Assembly: GCA_030737875.1 (NCBI GenBank)
Contig: CM060926.1
Coordinates: 161,769,579 to 161,833,578 of the forward strand
DNA: 64,000 nucleotides
Direction of reading: 5' to 3'
Origin: Allium sativum
Taxonomy: Eukaryota; Streptophyta; Magnoliopsida; Asparagales; Amaryllidaceae
Under the pieces are notes generated by a model that saw only the letters and a list, made by a program, of their open reading frames with translations, did no database searches and was not told where the DNA came from. The translations under genes and the position numbers were made by a program. Positions 46,995-58,196 of the stretch are shown here, one piece after another (position 1 is the first letter of the stretch; each line of letters starts with the position of its first letter).

Positions 46995-48071
46995 ATGGCA
47001 ACCAACACTGGCAACAATAATAGTTCTTTTGTAGAGGGTCAATCCACTGTTAGACCACCACTGTTTAATGGTAGTAATTATTCATATTGGGCATATGGAA
47101 TGAAAATCTATTTACAGTCTATAGGATTAGACAAATGGGATAGTACACAAAATGAATATGTTGAACCCACAACTGCGTTTTCACAATGGACAAATGAACA
47201 AAAGGCTGTTGCACAAAGCAATTCTAAAGCCATGAATATGTTACTTTGTTCATTAGATAGAAATGAGTTTAATGGAATATCAGTATGTAAAACTGCTTAT
47301 GAAATCTGGAGAACTTTACAAGTTACTCATGAAGGAACTAGTAAAGTTAAACAGACTGAGATAGGCATGCTAGTCAATCAGTTTGAATTATTTAAAATGA
47401 ATGAGAATGAGTCCATTTCAGATATGTATTGCAGATATCAAGAGATAGTGCTTTCACTAACAGCACTTGGAAAAACTTATTCCGAAGCAGATCAAGTTAG
47501 AAAAATATTAAATTCGTTAACTCAAGAATGGGATCAGAAGACTTTGGCTATAGAAGAAGCCAATGATGCCAATGAAATGAAGATTAAAGAGTTAGTTGGG
47601 AATATAATGTCATATGAAGTTCAATTACAGAAAAGAAAAGAAAATAGATCAACCGAAAAGAAGTCTATTGCACTGAAAGCCACAACAAATGATTCTGACT
47701 CGAGTAGTGAAGATGATGAAGAAACAGCACTCATGAAAAATCAGTTTAGAAGATTCCTAAAATATAAAAGGAAGGGTTATAATAAAGCAAATTCAAATTT
47801 AAATGATGGAGGATGCTTTAACTGCAACAAACCAGGACATGTAAAGAAAATGTGTCCATATCCAGACAAATCTACTCAACAACCGGACAACTCAAACTCA
47901 TCAAGGAAAAGAAAGAAAGCATATGCAGCAACGTTAGATGATTCAGATTTGTCATCAAGTGATGAAGAATCAGAAATAAAAAATACAAATATAAGCTTTA
48001 CAGCAATTCATAGTTTTGAAAATCATGAAGAAAAGGATCAAAAAACCGAGTACGCATTAATTACATTTTAA
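46995..48071 (+). CDS. Copia F gag protein
   Basis: Intact 358-codon frame. The start ATG follows the primer site by 47 bp. The N-terminal half has the copia gag (DUF4219/UBN2-like) pattern: PPLFNGSNYSYWAYGMKIYL near 20-40, AYEIWRTLQVTHEGTSKVK near 101-119, YQEIVLSL. A CCHC knuckle CFNCNKPGHVKKMC lies at 274-287. The C-terminus is acidic and Ser-rich (SDLSSSDEESE). Gag forms the particle and packages element RNA. Unlike the rest of F, it has no stop or frameshift, so it may still supply or use gag in trans. It ends in its own stop with no pol continuation. Confidence 0.92.
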   Translation: MATNTGNNNSSFVEGQSTVRPPLFNGSNYSYWAYGMKIYLQSIGLDKWDSTQNEYVEPTTAFSQWTNEQKAVAQSNSKAMNMLLCSLDRNEFNGISVCKTAYEIWRTLQVTHEGTSKVKQTEIGMLVNQFELFKMNENESISDMYCRYQEIVLSLTALGKTYSEADQVRKILNSLTQEWDQKTLAIEEANDANEMKIKELVGNIMSYEVQLQKRKENRSTEKKSIALKATTNDSDSSSEDDEETALMKNQFRRFLKYKRKGYNKANSNLNDGGCFNCNKPGHVKKMCPYPDKSTQQPDNSNSSRKRKKAYAATLDDSDLSSSDEESEIKNTNISFTAIHSFENHEEKDQKTEYALITF

Positions 48072-48649
48072 TTTTATTTGATTGAATGGTTGCTTTGATT
48101 ATTTGCTTTGGTTTGAATTGAAAATTTAATAAACTATTTGAAATTCAAATTTGAAATTCAATTTGTAATTTGAAGTTTGAAATTCAAAATAATAATATAA
48201 TATTAAATAACCAATAAATTAATAAAATAAAATTGTTTGTATGGTCATTAAGATTAGAAGTATTTCAGGAAATCGTTAAACCTGAAATATAAATCGATAA
48301 TTTAATTCAAAGCTTGAAAATCCAAAATTCTTTTTGAAATAATCACTGTATGTCGACATACAGAAATATACATGTCGACATATACAGCAGTTTTGAGATT
48401 TAAAATTTTGAATTTCAAAAGTTTAAACTTTCAAACTTCCCTCCAATCTTTTCACCAACTCCCAAGGTCTGAAAAGGTGTCCTTTCAATCTGAAAAGGTG
48501 TCCTTTCAATCTGAAAAGTTGTGCCTATTCAGTTCATATTCATTCAATTCATATCTATTCATTTTCTATATATATCCATCCTTTCTACCTCTTATTCACA
48601 ACTCAAAACAACTTTCTTCATATCTATCCTCCTCAAAATTATCATATCA
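48072..48649 (+). promoter_or_regulatory. Non-coding block between gag and extra ORF with promoter-like features
   Basis: ATGTCGACAT at 48350-48359 and 48372-48381 (22 bp start to start, as in the LTR), followed by ATATACAGCAG. TCTATATATATCC (48565-48577) is a TATA-like site 85 bp before the ATG of the next ORF. Between them lies a short tandem repeat of CTGAAAAGGTGTCCTTTCAAT (48470-48520). The R region of the LTR is not repeated here, so this is not a misplaced LTR. Confidence 0.5.
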
Positions 48650-49726
48650 ATGGCTTCGTCAAGTTCATCTCAGAAATTAAAGATAACCAAAACCATAAAA
48701 GGTTATCTTTACAATGACAAAGAGCCCATTAAAACCTATGGTCACTATTTAGAAAATGCTAAAGTTAACACAGGTGCTTTCGCCGTCTTTAGCGACTTTC
48801 CATCTTATGATCTCGTCTCTCTCTTCCAACACAACGAAATCTTGAGTCTAATTGACTCTCGTGACAATGACGAAGTATGTTATCCCAAATTTGTGAAGAT
48901 GTTCTACGCAAATCTCAACTGCGGATTTTATCAAGGCAATGAAAATCAAATTTGGAGTAGTGTCAAGGGAACTCAAATTTACTCGATGCCGTTCTTTTAG
49001 GAGAAATTCTAAATTGTAGAAGCGAGGGCATGGATTTCTCAACTTTCTCTATCAATAAACCGATTTGGAAACCTATCACGATATCTTCGAAGATGATACT
49101 CCAATGGAATTCAAAAATCATTTCTTTCGTCCAAAAACAAGAATCTTCAACCACCTTCTTCAACACACCATCACTCCCCGTTCCGGAAATTACAACAATC
49201 CAACACTTAAAATCCAAAATGCTCTCTTTGCCATTATGGGTAATTACCTTATCAATTGGACTGATATGATTCTAAATGAATTTAAGCCCATAGATGTATC
49301 TTCAAGAGAAAACACTCTCTACTATGGTGTTTATCTCACTAGCATTTTCAAATACTTTGGAGTTGATCTTCACGGAGAAAATTTATCTCTAGGAAAGTGT
49401 TTGACACATCAAATATTCATCTCACACAAATTCCTATCACTTTCAAACATTATGAGACATATGAGGCCAAACAAGCTCGATTGCAACAAGAGCAAGACCC
49501 AATGGAAGTTGAAGAAGAAGAGACTTATATGGAAAGCATCGAGTATCCCACCTCAAACCGTAACCTCAAAGACACGATTATTCAAAATCAAGCGAAAATC
49601 GTCAAAAATCAAAAGAAGCTTAACAAGAAGTTTAACAAGAAGCTTTCCAAAATGACCAAATTCGTGGTCAAGATAGGAAGAAAGCTTGGAATTTCATCTT
49701 CCTCATCATCATCCAAAAACTAGACC
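48650..49726 (+). pseudogene. Extra ORF of copia F, plant transposon protein-like (broken)
   Basis: ATG at 48650 opens MASSSSSQKLKITKTIKGYL. The block PKFVKMFYANLNCGFY (about 48890-48937), then LLGEILNCRSEG in the next frame, recalls the 'putative plant transposon protein' domain (PF20167) found in retroelement-linked ORFs. This is from memory of the pattern, not a search. Frameshifts near 48982, 49060 and 49395 split it over three frames. The end (49397-49723) is a Lys/Glu-rich, probably coiled-coil segment closing in a Ser run. Position after gag/pol equals the env-like or additional ORF of Sireviruses. No signal peptide or clear membrane segment is seen. Confidence 0.55.
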
Positions 49727-49939
49727 ATCTAGTTTAATCTATCTTTATATATTTCCTTGTATTTGCTTTCAAATCTCGTATTTAAGTGTGTCTTGTTTAG
49801 TTGGATGTATTTTCTTTCTATTAAGTAATGAATGGAGTTTTATTTCTGTTTAAATCATCTTTATGTTTCTGCAAAATCATAAAATATTACAAGAGTTCAA
49901 AAGAATTCAAAATCTTTATGTTTAAATCATCTTTATATA
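49727..49939. other. Copia F tail and filler DNA at a deletion junction
   Basis: No gene. GTTTAATCTATCTTTATATA (49732-49751) has a near copy at 49920-49938 (GTTTAAATCATCTTTATAT) and a partial copy at 49849-49866. Such templated patchwork between two truncated elements (F without 3' end, LINE 2 without 5' end) is typical of end joining after a double-strand break. Confidence 0.5.
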
Positions 49940-51426
49940 TTTCCTTCTTCTCTGGTGCAGATCTTCCAAGGGCGTGGACCTCCACTAAGCTTGTTCTTAT
50001 CCCTAAATGCAATCAGCCTAGTTCTTGTGGGTACTTCAGACCAATTAGTTTGTGCAACTTCTCTAATAAGGTCATTTCTAAGGTTCTTACGTCCACACTA
50101 GCACTGTTTCTTGAGCGCATTATTTCTTCTTCGTAAGCCGGGTTTGTAAAAGGGCGTTTGATCTCTGATAACGTCCTTCTTGCCCAGGAGCTGATTTCTC
50201 AGATTGACAAGAAGGTTCGCGGCTCTAATGTAGTCGTTAAGCTTGATATGGCCAAAGCTTATGATCGTATATCATGATTCTTCATCATCCGGGTTCTTTG
50301 GTATTTTGGGTTCCTGGAACCCCTTATCGACGTTGTTTGGAGGCTTATCTCCTACTGCTGGTTTTCCGTTCTCATTAACTAATCAACCGCAGGGTACTTC
50401 AGGTCGGGGAGAGGTCTTCGGCAGGGAGATCCCTTGTCCCCTACCCTTTTTTTCATTACTACCGAGGCATTCTTTCGAGGTTTGCATTCTCTTACGATAG
50501 CTGGGCAGATTCATAGATTCGGCATTCCTAGGGGGTGTCCCATTATCTCCTCCTTTTCTTTCGCAGACGACATCATCATTTTCACGAATGGTTCTTGTCG
50601 TTCTATTATGTCCTTGCTTGCCCTTATTAGGCAGTATGAGAGTAGCTTGGGGAAACTCGTGAACTCCTCTAAACGATGCTTCGTGACCGCGAAAGATTTG
50701 CCTACGATTAGATCCTCTTGGATTGAGTCGACTACTGGATTTAAGGCAGCCTCTCTTCCTCTTCCTTACCTCGGTATAGTTCTATACCAAGGTAGGAGGC
50801 TTAACGCCATCTTCGACCCCCTAACCGACAAAGTCAGGGGAAAGATTTTAAGGTGGAATGCTTCCCTCATTTCCCAGGCTGGAAAACTGGTTCTCATTAA
50901 GTTTGTCCTCGATTCGCTGGGATATCATATCTTCGCTTCTATGACTCCAACTGCTTCTTTCTTTCATTCATATCGGTCCATGTTTCTTCCTTTTTTTGGG
51001 GAGGTAAGGACAATGCTTCGCGCCAGCACTGGATTTCTTGGAACACCATCTTTCGTCCCAAAAGTGAGGGAGGCCTAGGTCTCCGTAACCCTAAGGACAT
51101 TTGTTTGGCATCTTCCTGTAAGCTTTGGGCGCGGTTTAGAGCGAACAACTCCCCTTGGGCTACGTTCCTCCATGCCAAATACCGTAGGCTTTCTGTAGCA
51201 AATTTCACCAGTACGCCTTCCTACGGTAGTGAGACGTGGAAATAGATGCAATCTGTGAAGGGTCTTACAGATACTCATGGGGTGGCCTGACTTGGGATAG
51301 TAGCCCTTCTCGCTTAAGGTGACGTGGAATTCAATTAGCTCTCCTAGCCCTCGTCTCCTTATTTTCAGCTATGTCTAGAATGCCCGTATTTCGTCAAAGG
51401 TTTCTCTCTTCATGATGAAAGCCTTG
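49940..51426 (+). pseudogene. LINE 2 ORF2, reverse transcriptase part
   Basis: The frame reads LPRAWTSTKLVLIPKCNQP, FRPISLCNFSNKVISKVL, GFVKGRLISDNVLLAQELIS, VVKLDMAKAYDRIS, GRGLRQGDPLSPTLFF and the catalytic FSFADDIIIF (about 50557-50586), then LPYLGIVLYQGR and ISQAGKLVLIKFVL. Stops occur after 50133, at 50275 and in 50380, and there is a frameshift near 50420. From 51066 the usual LINE stretch GLRNPKDICLASSCKLWARF follows. It is cut at 51426 by element I, with a CCTTG duplication. Confidence 0.85.
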
Positions 51427-52850
51427 TGTTAACATCAAAATTCACACTGGAAAAATATAAAGAAGCGGAAGCATCGGCGCCAAAAGGACGAAGGGTCCCA
51501 GACAGCAAGACCAGGATCGTAAAGAGAAGGAAAATTCAAAGAGCTGCCGGAAGCAAGGTTCGAAAGCCGACAGCAAGCCGAAAACAAACGCCAACAGCCA
51601 AGAAGATTCGGAGCACAACAATATTGGTTCAATTGCAGAAGGTTGAAAGTAGTAATGAAGATTCTGAAATGATAAGAAAGGAGAAAATACCGAAAAGGTA
51701 ATACCGACACTAAAGGGGACACATAGTAGCAGTTCCGGAAGCATTACACATGATACCGGAAGCTAGTGATATGGGTTACCGAAAGCATATAATCCGAAAC
51801 TCAAAGTCATAGAAGGAAAGTATCGGATCAGGCAAGAGAGAGCTAGAGTGCCATCGGTAATAAATAGCTTAGGGGCGTTACAGAAGGAAGTAAGAGGCTA
51901 TTGAAACCAGCGTCAAAGAGCAGCTCCAGCATCACCGGAAGGCATTCCGGAAGCATACCTTTTTATAGCCAAAAACATTATTGAAAGGGGCTAGAAGCAG
52001 GGAAAAAGAGGAGATACCTACACCTATAGTTCCAGTAATAGAACCGACAACCGAAAGCACCACTAATCGGAGCAAGTAACAAATATAAGAAAAGATAGAA
52101 CAGCCAATACCGACACCCATTTTCGGCATTAAGGTCTTTATGATTCAATACCGAAAGCCATTCATCGGAAGGCACACCAGAAGCATATGTGCAACACACT
52201 AAGGATTTACAACCGCGACTAAAAGCTTATAGATGAAGCTCCAAGAAGCACGTCAGCGAGACCACTCTCAGAATCCCATGATTGATATTCCGAAGGCAAA
52301 GAAGAATCCATAAAGACATTTGATGTGAAGAAAGGTGGCCGAGATCTTTCTACCGGAACCAAAGTTCACAAAGACGACCAGAACCTTGTTTCTGCATCAA
52401 AAAAGGGGGCTTCTGCAAGCCCAATGGCTCAACAGCAGAAAGGGCCCTGAATTCTTTATAAATAAGACCCCCGAGGTCTTTTTTTGAAGGACGGATTTAT
52501 GATTCCTCAAGAGAATGCTCCTTCCTCTTTCTTTATCTCAAATTATAGAGAATGAACCCTAATTTGTAAATCAATTTGGGGATTTATTATGTAACTTCCT
52601 CCATGAATGAAATCATGAAAGCCCTTAAAGTGGATGTAGGTTCAAGTCAAACCAAACCACTATAAATTGTGTGTTCTTACTTTTCCTGTATACGGTATTG
52701 TTCTTCAATATATTTCTATATGTATTCTGCTATGTTATGGGATTTACAGAATATCCTTGCACAAGCCGTTAGGTTCTTAGCAACCTGACGCTTTCTCCTG
52801 GTCCATTTCCATAAACCTATCTCCTATGTTAACGAAAAATATCGTTAACA
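51427..52850 (+). repeat. Element I 5' LTR
   Basis: TGTTAACATC...ATCGTTAACA. A TATA box TATAAATAAG lies at about 52457-52466, followed at once by a short stem AAGACC...GGTCTT and a T run. The matching site in the 3' LTR is TATAAATAAG near 57807. Open frames on the minus strand (51435-51744) are repeated in the other LTR and are not genes. Confidence 0.93.
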
Positions 52851-53042
52851 TTTTGACACTAGAAGGAGGGCATGAACCTCCGTTCCCCCTTTTCTACCTT
52901 TAACCTTTTGGACAACATTTCCACATTTTTTAATTGTGTTGTTCCATCCTGGTTGGGACTAAGCTTTGAAGAGGCAAGATTATAGAAGGAGTCTCAACAA
53001 GGAGCTTCTGAATACCAAGGTACTCTGAAAATCAATTAAAGG

Positions 53043-54140
53043 ATGATTCAGTTGGGGAAAAGTGGAAAAGAAGGAACCAACATATCTTTGATTCCAGAAA
53101 ACAACATCAAAATAGCCAAACTAGAAACTGGAGGATCTTCAACTTTAACAAAAGAAGAGTTGAAAATATCACACTTGGCTATGCAAATTGATACCTCTAG
53201 GATGTTTACTGAAGCAGACTTGATCCAAAGATCCTATGAAGTAGAACCTTATGAATCGGAATCAAGGAACATAGCACCTCAGGAACTTTATTATCAAATC
53301 GATTCTTCATCAAATCTACATAACAGTCCAATCTCATGGAGAAGTAACCAAGCATCAAAGGAGGCGGTTAGTTTAGAAGAAAACGAAAGCCTAACATGGA
53401 TAGAAGATAGAACGTTGTAAGGAATCCTCTTCTCCAAAGAGATGATGGCGAAGGTCTCGTCTGAAATAAAAGATCCCAAACTTGTGCATAATGGGGCTAC
53501 AGACCCTAAAGAATACTTTGCCATGTTTGAGAATTACATAGATACGTATAACGCTTCTGAAGCCCTTCGATGCAAGGTCTTCATAACAACTCTTCTTGGA
53601 AGAGCTCTTAAATGGCGCAAACATTATCATGGCCTTCTCATCATATCTTGGAAGCAATTGTCTACTGCATTAGCACACAATTCCATATGCAAAAGGATTC
53701 AACAAATAGCATTTATGGTTTGGCCAGAATCAAGCAAAGATCGAAGGAGTCCCTTAATTGCTATCTAAAGAGGTTTCACAATAATTCACTCAAAGTGAAA
53801 GGAGCAACAGATGGAGAGAAGCTAAGAGTTGTACAGTCGGGGTTGCTTGTACCATCCCCTTTTTATAAGGATCTTATCTTAAACGAATGTGAAAGCTTGA
53901 ATGATTTGTATTCCAGAGCTGATAAATTCATTCTTATGGAAGATATACTTAACTTAAGGAAAAGCTTGAATCAAGAACAAAAGGAATGGCCTGGTTCCAA
54001 TCCCCTTGCAGAAGGTTCTACAAAATTGAACAAAAGGAAATGATATTGCTCTTATCACAAGACAAAAGGTCACAAAACCAGACATTGTTGGAGTTTGATA
54101 AAGATACATCAAGCCAAAAAGAAAAGAAAGCTCATTTGAG
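53043..54140 (+). pseudogene. Element I gag (broken)
   Basis: The frame 53043-53768 is one reading frame broken by a TAA at 53418-53420. Its second part has the retrotransposon-gag pattern (VHNGATDPKEYFAMFENYI, CKVFITTLLGRALKW). A frameshift near 53680 moves to 53690-54043, which continues with RSKESLNCYLKRF and VQSGLLVPSPFYKDL, then a stop. Directly after come YCSYHKTKGHKTRHC, a CHHC-type knuckle typical of Tat gag proteins, and further stops. Pol is absent. The stretch before 53420 may be the gag N-terminus or a small preceding ORF. Confidence 0.8.
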
Positions 54141-54669
54141 AAATTCAAAGTAAAATCAGTGGGAAAGTTGGTCAGAGACAACGCAACATGGGAATGGGAA
54201 CTTAACAATAAGCCTGTTATCTCAAAAGATTACTTTTATTATTCGTTTAGCTTTATCATTTTACTTATAATCAAACAAATATTAATGTTAGTTCGAGTGC
54301 TATTACAGGTAAAGGCCAAACCGCGTTCAGGCTCATGCATATAACAAAAGCTCAAGTGGAACACTTTTTGTTTGTGTCTCATCCTATGAGAGGGAATGAA
54401 AGGTCAAATGGAAGCTCTTAGAGAAGTGAAATACATGAATGAATACACAATAAAGTTATGAATCAAAGACAAGCTTCAGGGGAAGCTGTTTATACAAATA
54501 TGCAGCCATGGAATGATTAAATGCTCATCATAACTCGGATCAAATAATATTCTTCTAAATCTTATCTCCTCTATTTCAGAATTTCATGACTTTGTCAAAC
54601 ATGTTATATTGACATACTTAAATGCTTCTGTGAAAGGTGTGGAACATTCCCTTGACAAATGGCATCAAT

Positions 54670-54800
54670 AAAGCTTCCAGAGAGAGAAGCAACAACAAAC
54701 ACAACCTCCCAGAAGAGGAGCGACAAACAAAGCTTCCAGAGAGAGAAGCAACAACAAACACAACTTCCCAGAAGAGGAGCATCAAACAAAGCTTCCAAGA
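54670..54800. repeat. 59-bp minisatellite in element I
   Basis: Units begin AAGCTTCCAGAGAGAGAAGC at about 54671, 54730 and (partial) 54789: 2.2 copies. Confidence 0.9.
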
Positions 54801-54812
54801 AGAGAAGCCAAA

Positions 54813-55015
54813 AAGTTACATCTCCACCTAGTGGAGTCGCCTCCTAAGTGGGGATAACAAACAAAGTTACATTTCCACCTAGTGGAGTCGCCTCCTAAGT
54901 AGGGCTAAAAACAAAGTTACGTCTTCACCTAGTGGAGTCGCATCCTAAGTGGGGCTAACAAACAAAGTTACATCGCTACCCTGTGGAGTCGCCTCCTAAC
55001 TGAGGCTAACACCCC
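54813..55015. repeat. 50-51-bp minisatellite in element I
   Basis: Four units begin AAGTTAC at about 54813, 54864, 54914 and 54965. Each has CCACCTAGTGGAGTCGC (decayed in the fourth) and CTCCTAAGTGGGGCTAA. Confidence 0.9.
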
Positions 55016-55564
55016 TACAAATTATAATACCCTAAGACGGACCAGTAATTCCCACATCTTCCCATATAAAGGGACTAGTGTCACACTCTTAGAGAGCATT
55101 CATTCATTTGCATATCCTATGGGTTAGGAATAAGACTAGACGTTAGATACCCAATAGCTAGAAAGATGATAGGAACTCCTACTAAATGGCTGATCATCTC
55201 AGGGTAGGGTTTAACTTCAAAATCAGTCCTCTACCTGCGTGTCCGAGAGGGTATTTCTCGGGATAGTTATGACTCTTTCGCTCGTGCGATTTCTCTGAGC
55301 CAAATTCCGAGGAATCTAAGGATGGTTTGATATTAATTAGTTTCTCTCGCTGACATTAAATTTATTTAAAATTGTGCACATAAATAACCTTTGGTCAATG
55401 ATTATGCTTCTATTTGATGACTTCTGAATAATATTTGGCAATTCTTCTAAGTGCTTCTTAGCATGATGTGCTTAGCCTTTATGGTTTATTCGAAGTTTGA
55501 TTTATAAATGTGATGTATATTCGCCTGAATGTTAACCTCGGAAATTTTCACGGTATTGCTTCCT

Positions 55565-56040
55565 TTTTACCCAAGTATGAGTCTTGGGGCTTTCCATATG
55601 ATTTTTGGTTTAGGTTTACCCAAGTGTGAGTCTTGGAGTTTCTCTATGATTTCTAATTCATGCTTACCCAAGAATGAGTTCGCTTTCCATATGATTTCTG
55701 GTTTAGGTTTACCTAAGTGTGAGTCTTGGGGTTTCTCTATGATTTCTAGTTCTTGCTTACCCAAGTATGAGTCTTGGGGCTTTCTGTATGATTTCTAGTT
55801 TAGGTTTACCCAAATGTGAGTCATGGGGTTTCTCTACGATTTCTGGCTTCTATTTACCTAAGTGTGAGTATCTAAGTTATCATGACTTCTGATTTCAATT
55901 TACCCAAGTATGAATGTTGGGATTTCTATTATTTTCAGACAGGATACCTTACTTACTATTCACCCGAGTGTGAGCCTTTGGGTTGCTATGGTTTCCTGAT
56001 TTCAATTTAACTAAGTATGAGCCTCAAGGTTTCTGCTAAT
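55565..56040. repeat. ~48-bp minisatellite in element I
   Basis: About ten units, judged by GAGTCTTGG or its variants at about 55579, 55628, 55675, 55721, 55769, 55818, 55864, 55911, 55970 and 56018. Each has TTACCCAAGTATGAGTCTTG and a TATGATTTCTGG part, and units grow more divergent to the right. The rest of the stretch to 56764 is AT-rich, without genes. Confidence 0.88.
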
Positions 56041-56776
56041 TACAGATAGGAATATCTGATATTCGTTTTTCTATTTATAGATTTTCATTTTCCTATCTCA
56101 TTTCGATTTTTTAATTCCTGTTGCATAAACTCATGTTTAAGCCATAAACTTTCATTCCTTGGCATTTTCCTATTTCTTTATAAAATGCTAATTTCTTTCT
56201 AACGTATTCATATATGAAGTTCGAATATATCGAAATTGTTCCTAGATAAAATTTCTCAACTTATAACACAAGCAGATACTGTGAACCTCCCATCCGAAGC
56301 CTTCCAATAAGGATTATGGTTTTATAACGCTTCATACAGGAAGTTTTCTAAACTCATAGCACATTCACCCCTTATATTTACTACCATGAAGTATGGTCAA
56401 GATTATGTTAAACACATCGTAAGTGTCAATCATTGTGTGAGTAATGTCACTTTCATTAATACATCATACTTGTTAGTAGTGAGCTTATGATTACCAATTG
56501 CAAATATCTAGATACAAACTTTTGGATTTGCCATTTCACATTTCTAAGGGTGAGTTCTTGGTAGCTGAATGTGTAGTTAATAATATCTGGATTCACAAGA
56601 ATTCATGAATTGGAAGTTTTATTCGAGTTTTGTTCATTAACAGAATTTATGCTTCCCCTTACAACAATACTATCGTTTATTCGAAACTAACAAGAACTCT
56701 TGAGTGACAAGCAAGCTATTCAGAAGCCATATGAGTTTGTCCTAAAGAACAAAAGCTTCTTTATATTGGGGGGTAA

Positions 56777-58196
56777 TGTTAACATCAAAATTCACAGTGG
56801 AAAAATATAAAGAAACGGAAGCATCCACACCGAAAGGACGAAGGGTCCCGGACAGCAAGACCAGGATCGTAAAGAGAAGCAAAATTCAAAGAGCTGCCGG
56901 AAGCAAGGTCCGAAAGCCGACAGCAAGACGAAAACAAATGCCGGCGCCTAAGAAGATTCGGAGCACAACAATATCGGTTCAATACCAATAGAAGAAGGTT
57001 GAAAGTAGTAATGAAGATTCCGAAAGGACAGGGAAGGAGAAAATACCGGCAAGGTAATACCGACACTAAAGTGGACACATAGTAGCAATTCCGGAAGCAT
57101 TACACATGATACTGAAAGCTGGTGATAGGGGTTACCGAAAGCATATAATCTGAAACTCAAAGTCATAGAATGAAAGTATCGGATCAAGCAAGAGAGAGCT
57201 AGAGTGCCATCGGCACTAAATTGCTTAGGGGCAATACAGAAGGAAGTAAGAGGCTATTGAAACCAGCATCAAAGAGTAGCTTCAGCATTACCGGAAGGCA
57301 TTCCGGAAGCATACCTTTTTATAGCCAAAAACATTATAGTAAGGGGCTAGAAGCAGGGCAAAAGAGGAGATACCTACACCTATAGTTCCAGTAATAGAAC
57401 CGACAACCGAAAACACCACAATCAGAGCAAGTAACAAATACAAGAAAAGATAGAACAGCTGATACCGACACCCATTTCTGGCACTAAGGTCTTTATGATT
57501 CAATACCAAAAGTCATTCATCAGAAGGCACACCAGGAGCATATGTGCAACACACTAAGGATTTACAACCGCGACTAAAAGCTTATAGATGAAGCTCCAAG
57601 AAGCAGCGAGACCACTCTCGGAAACCCAAGATTGATATTCGAAAGGGAAAGAAGCACCCATAAAGACATTTGATGCGAAGAAAGGTGGCCGAGATCTTTC
57701 TACTGGAACCAAAGTTCACAAGACGACCAGAACCTTGTTTTTGCATCAAAAAAGGGGGGCTTCTGCAAGCCCAATGGCTCAACAGCAGAAGGGGCCCTTA
57801 ATTGTCTATAAATAAGATCCCGGGGTCTTTTTTTGAAGGATGGATTTCTGATTCCTCAAGAGAATGCTCCTTCCTCTTTCTTTCTCTTACGTTCTAGAGA
57901 ATGAACCCTAATTTGTAAATAAATTTGGAGATTTATTATGTAACCTCATCCATGAATGAAATCATGAAAGCCCTTAAAGTGGATGTAGGTTCAAGTCGAA
58001 CCGAACCACTATAAATTGTATGTTCTTACTTTTCCTGTATATGGTATTGTTCTTCGATATATTTCTATATGTGTTTTGTTATGTTATGGGATTTCCAGAA
58101 TATCCTCGCAAAACGGTTAGGTTCTTAGCAACCTGACGCTTTCTCCACTATCTTCCATAGACCTATCTCCGGTGTTGATGAAAAATATCGTTAACA
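56777..58196 (+). repeat. Element I 3' LTR
   Basis: Same ends as 51427-52850, with an estimated few percent divergence (substitutions and short indels scattered along it). Followed by the CCTTG duplication. Confidence 0.93.

Larger units (their letters stand above)
45542..49840 (+). mobile_element. Copia F, Sirevirus-like element without pol
   Basis: The 5' LTR (45542-46933) is inserted in LTR D, followed by a tRNA-Met primer site, an intact gag, a non-coding gap with a promoter-like block, and a broken extra ORF. Protease, integrase, RT and RNase H are all absent. There is no 3' LTR: the element ends in scrambled sequence near 49840 that joins LINE 2. TGTGT (45537-45541) is a possible left target copy, with no right copy seen. 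Confidence 0.85.
51427..58196 (+). mobile_element. Element I, Tat-type gypsy derivative with gag only
   Basis: A 6770-bp element with perfect TSD CCTTG (51422-51426 and 58197-58201). LTRs are 51427-52850 (1424 bp) and 56777-58196 (1420 bp), starting TGTTAACATC and ending ATCGTTAACA. A putative primer site (GACACTAGAAGGAGGG, 52855-52870) has no assigned tRNA. The polypurine tract is ATTGGGGGGTAA (56765-56776). The interior holds a broken gag and three minisatellites, with no protease, RT or integrase. The Tat assignment rests on the gag pattern (YHKTKGHKTRHC) and the repeat-laden 3' region. Confidence 0.9.

Noticed and set aside
48300..48650. Considered as a displaced 3' LTR of copia F because of the shared palindromes
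   Set aside because: There is no TG start, the R region of the 5' LTR is absent, and an ORF follows. Copia E has the same arrangement after pol.
51435..51744. Minus-strand frames of 95-100 codons in element I
   Set aside because: They are in the LTR, repeated at 56785-57078 with frame-breaking differences, and have no recognisable domain.
55529..56040. ~48-bp direct repeats that might be taken for a CRISPR array or a repeat protein
   Set aside because: There are no constant-length unique spacers, the units are contiguous and divergent, and the context is a plant retrotransposon. The 89-codon frame is a by-product of a unit length close to a multiple of three.
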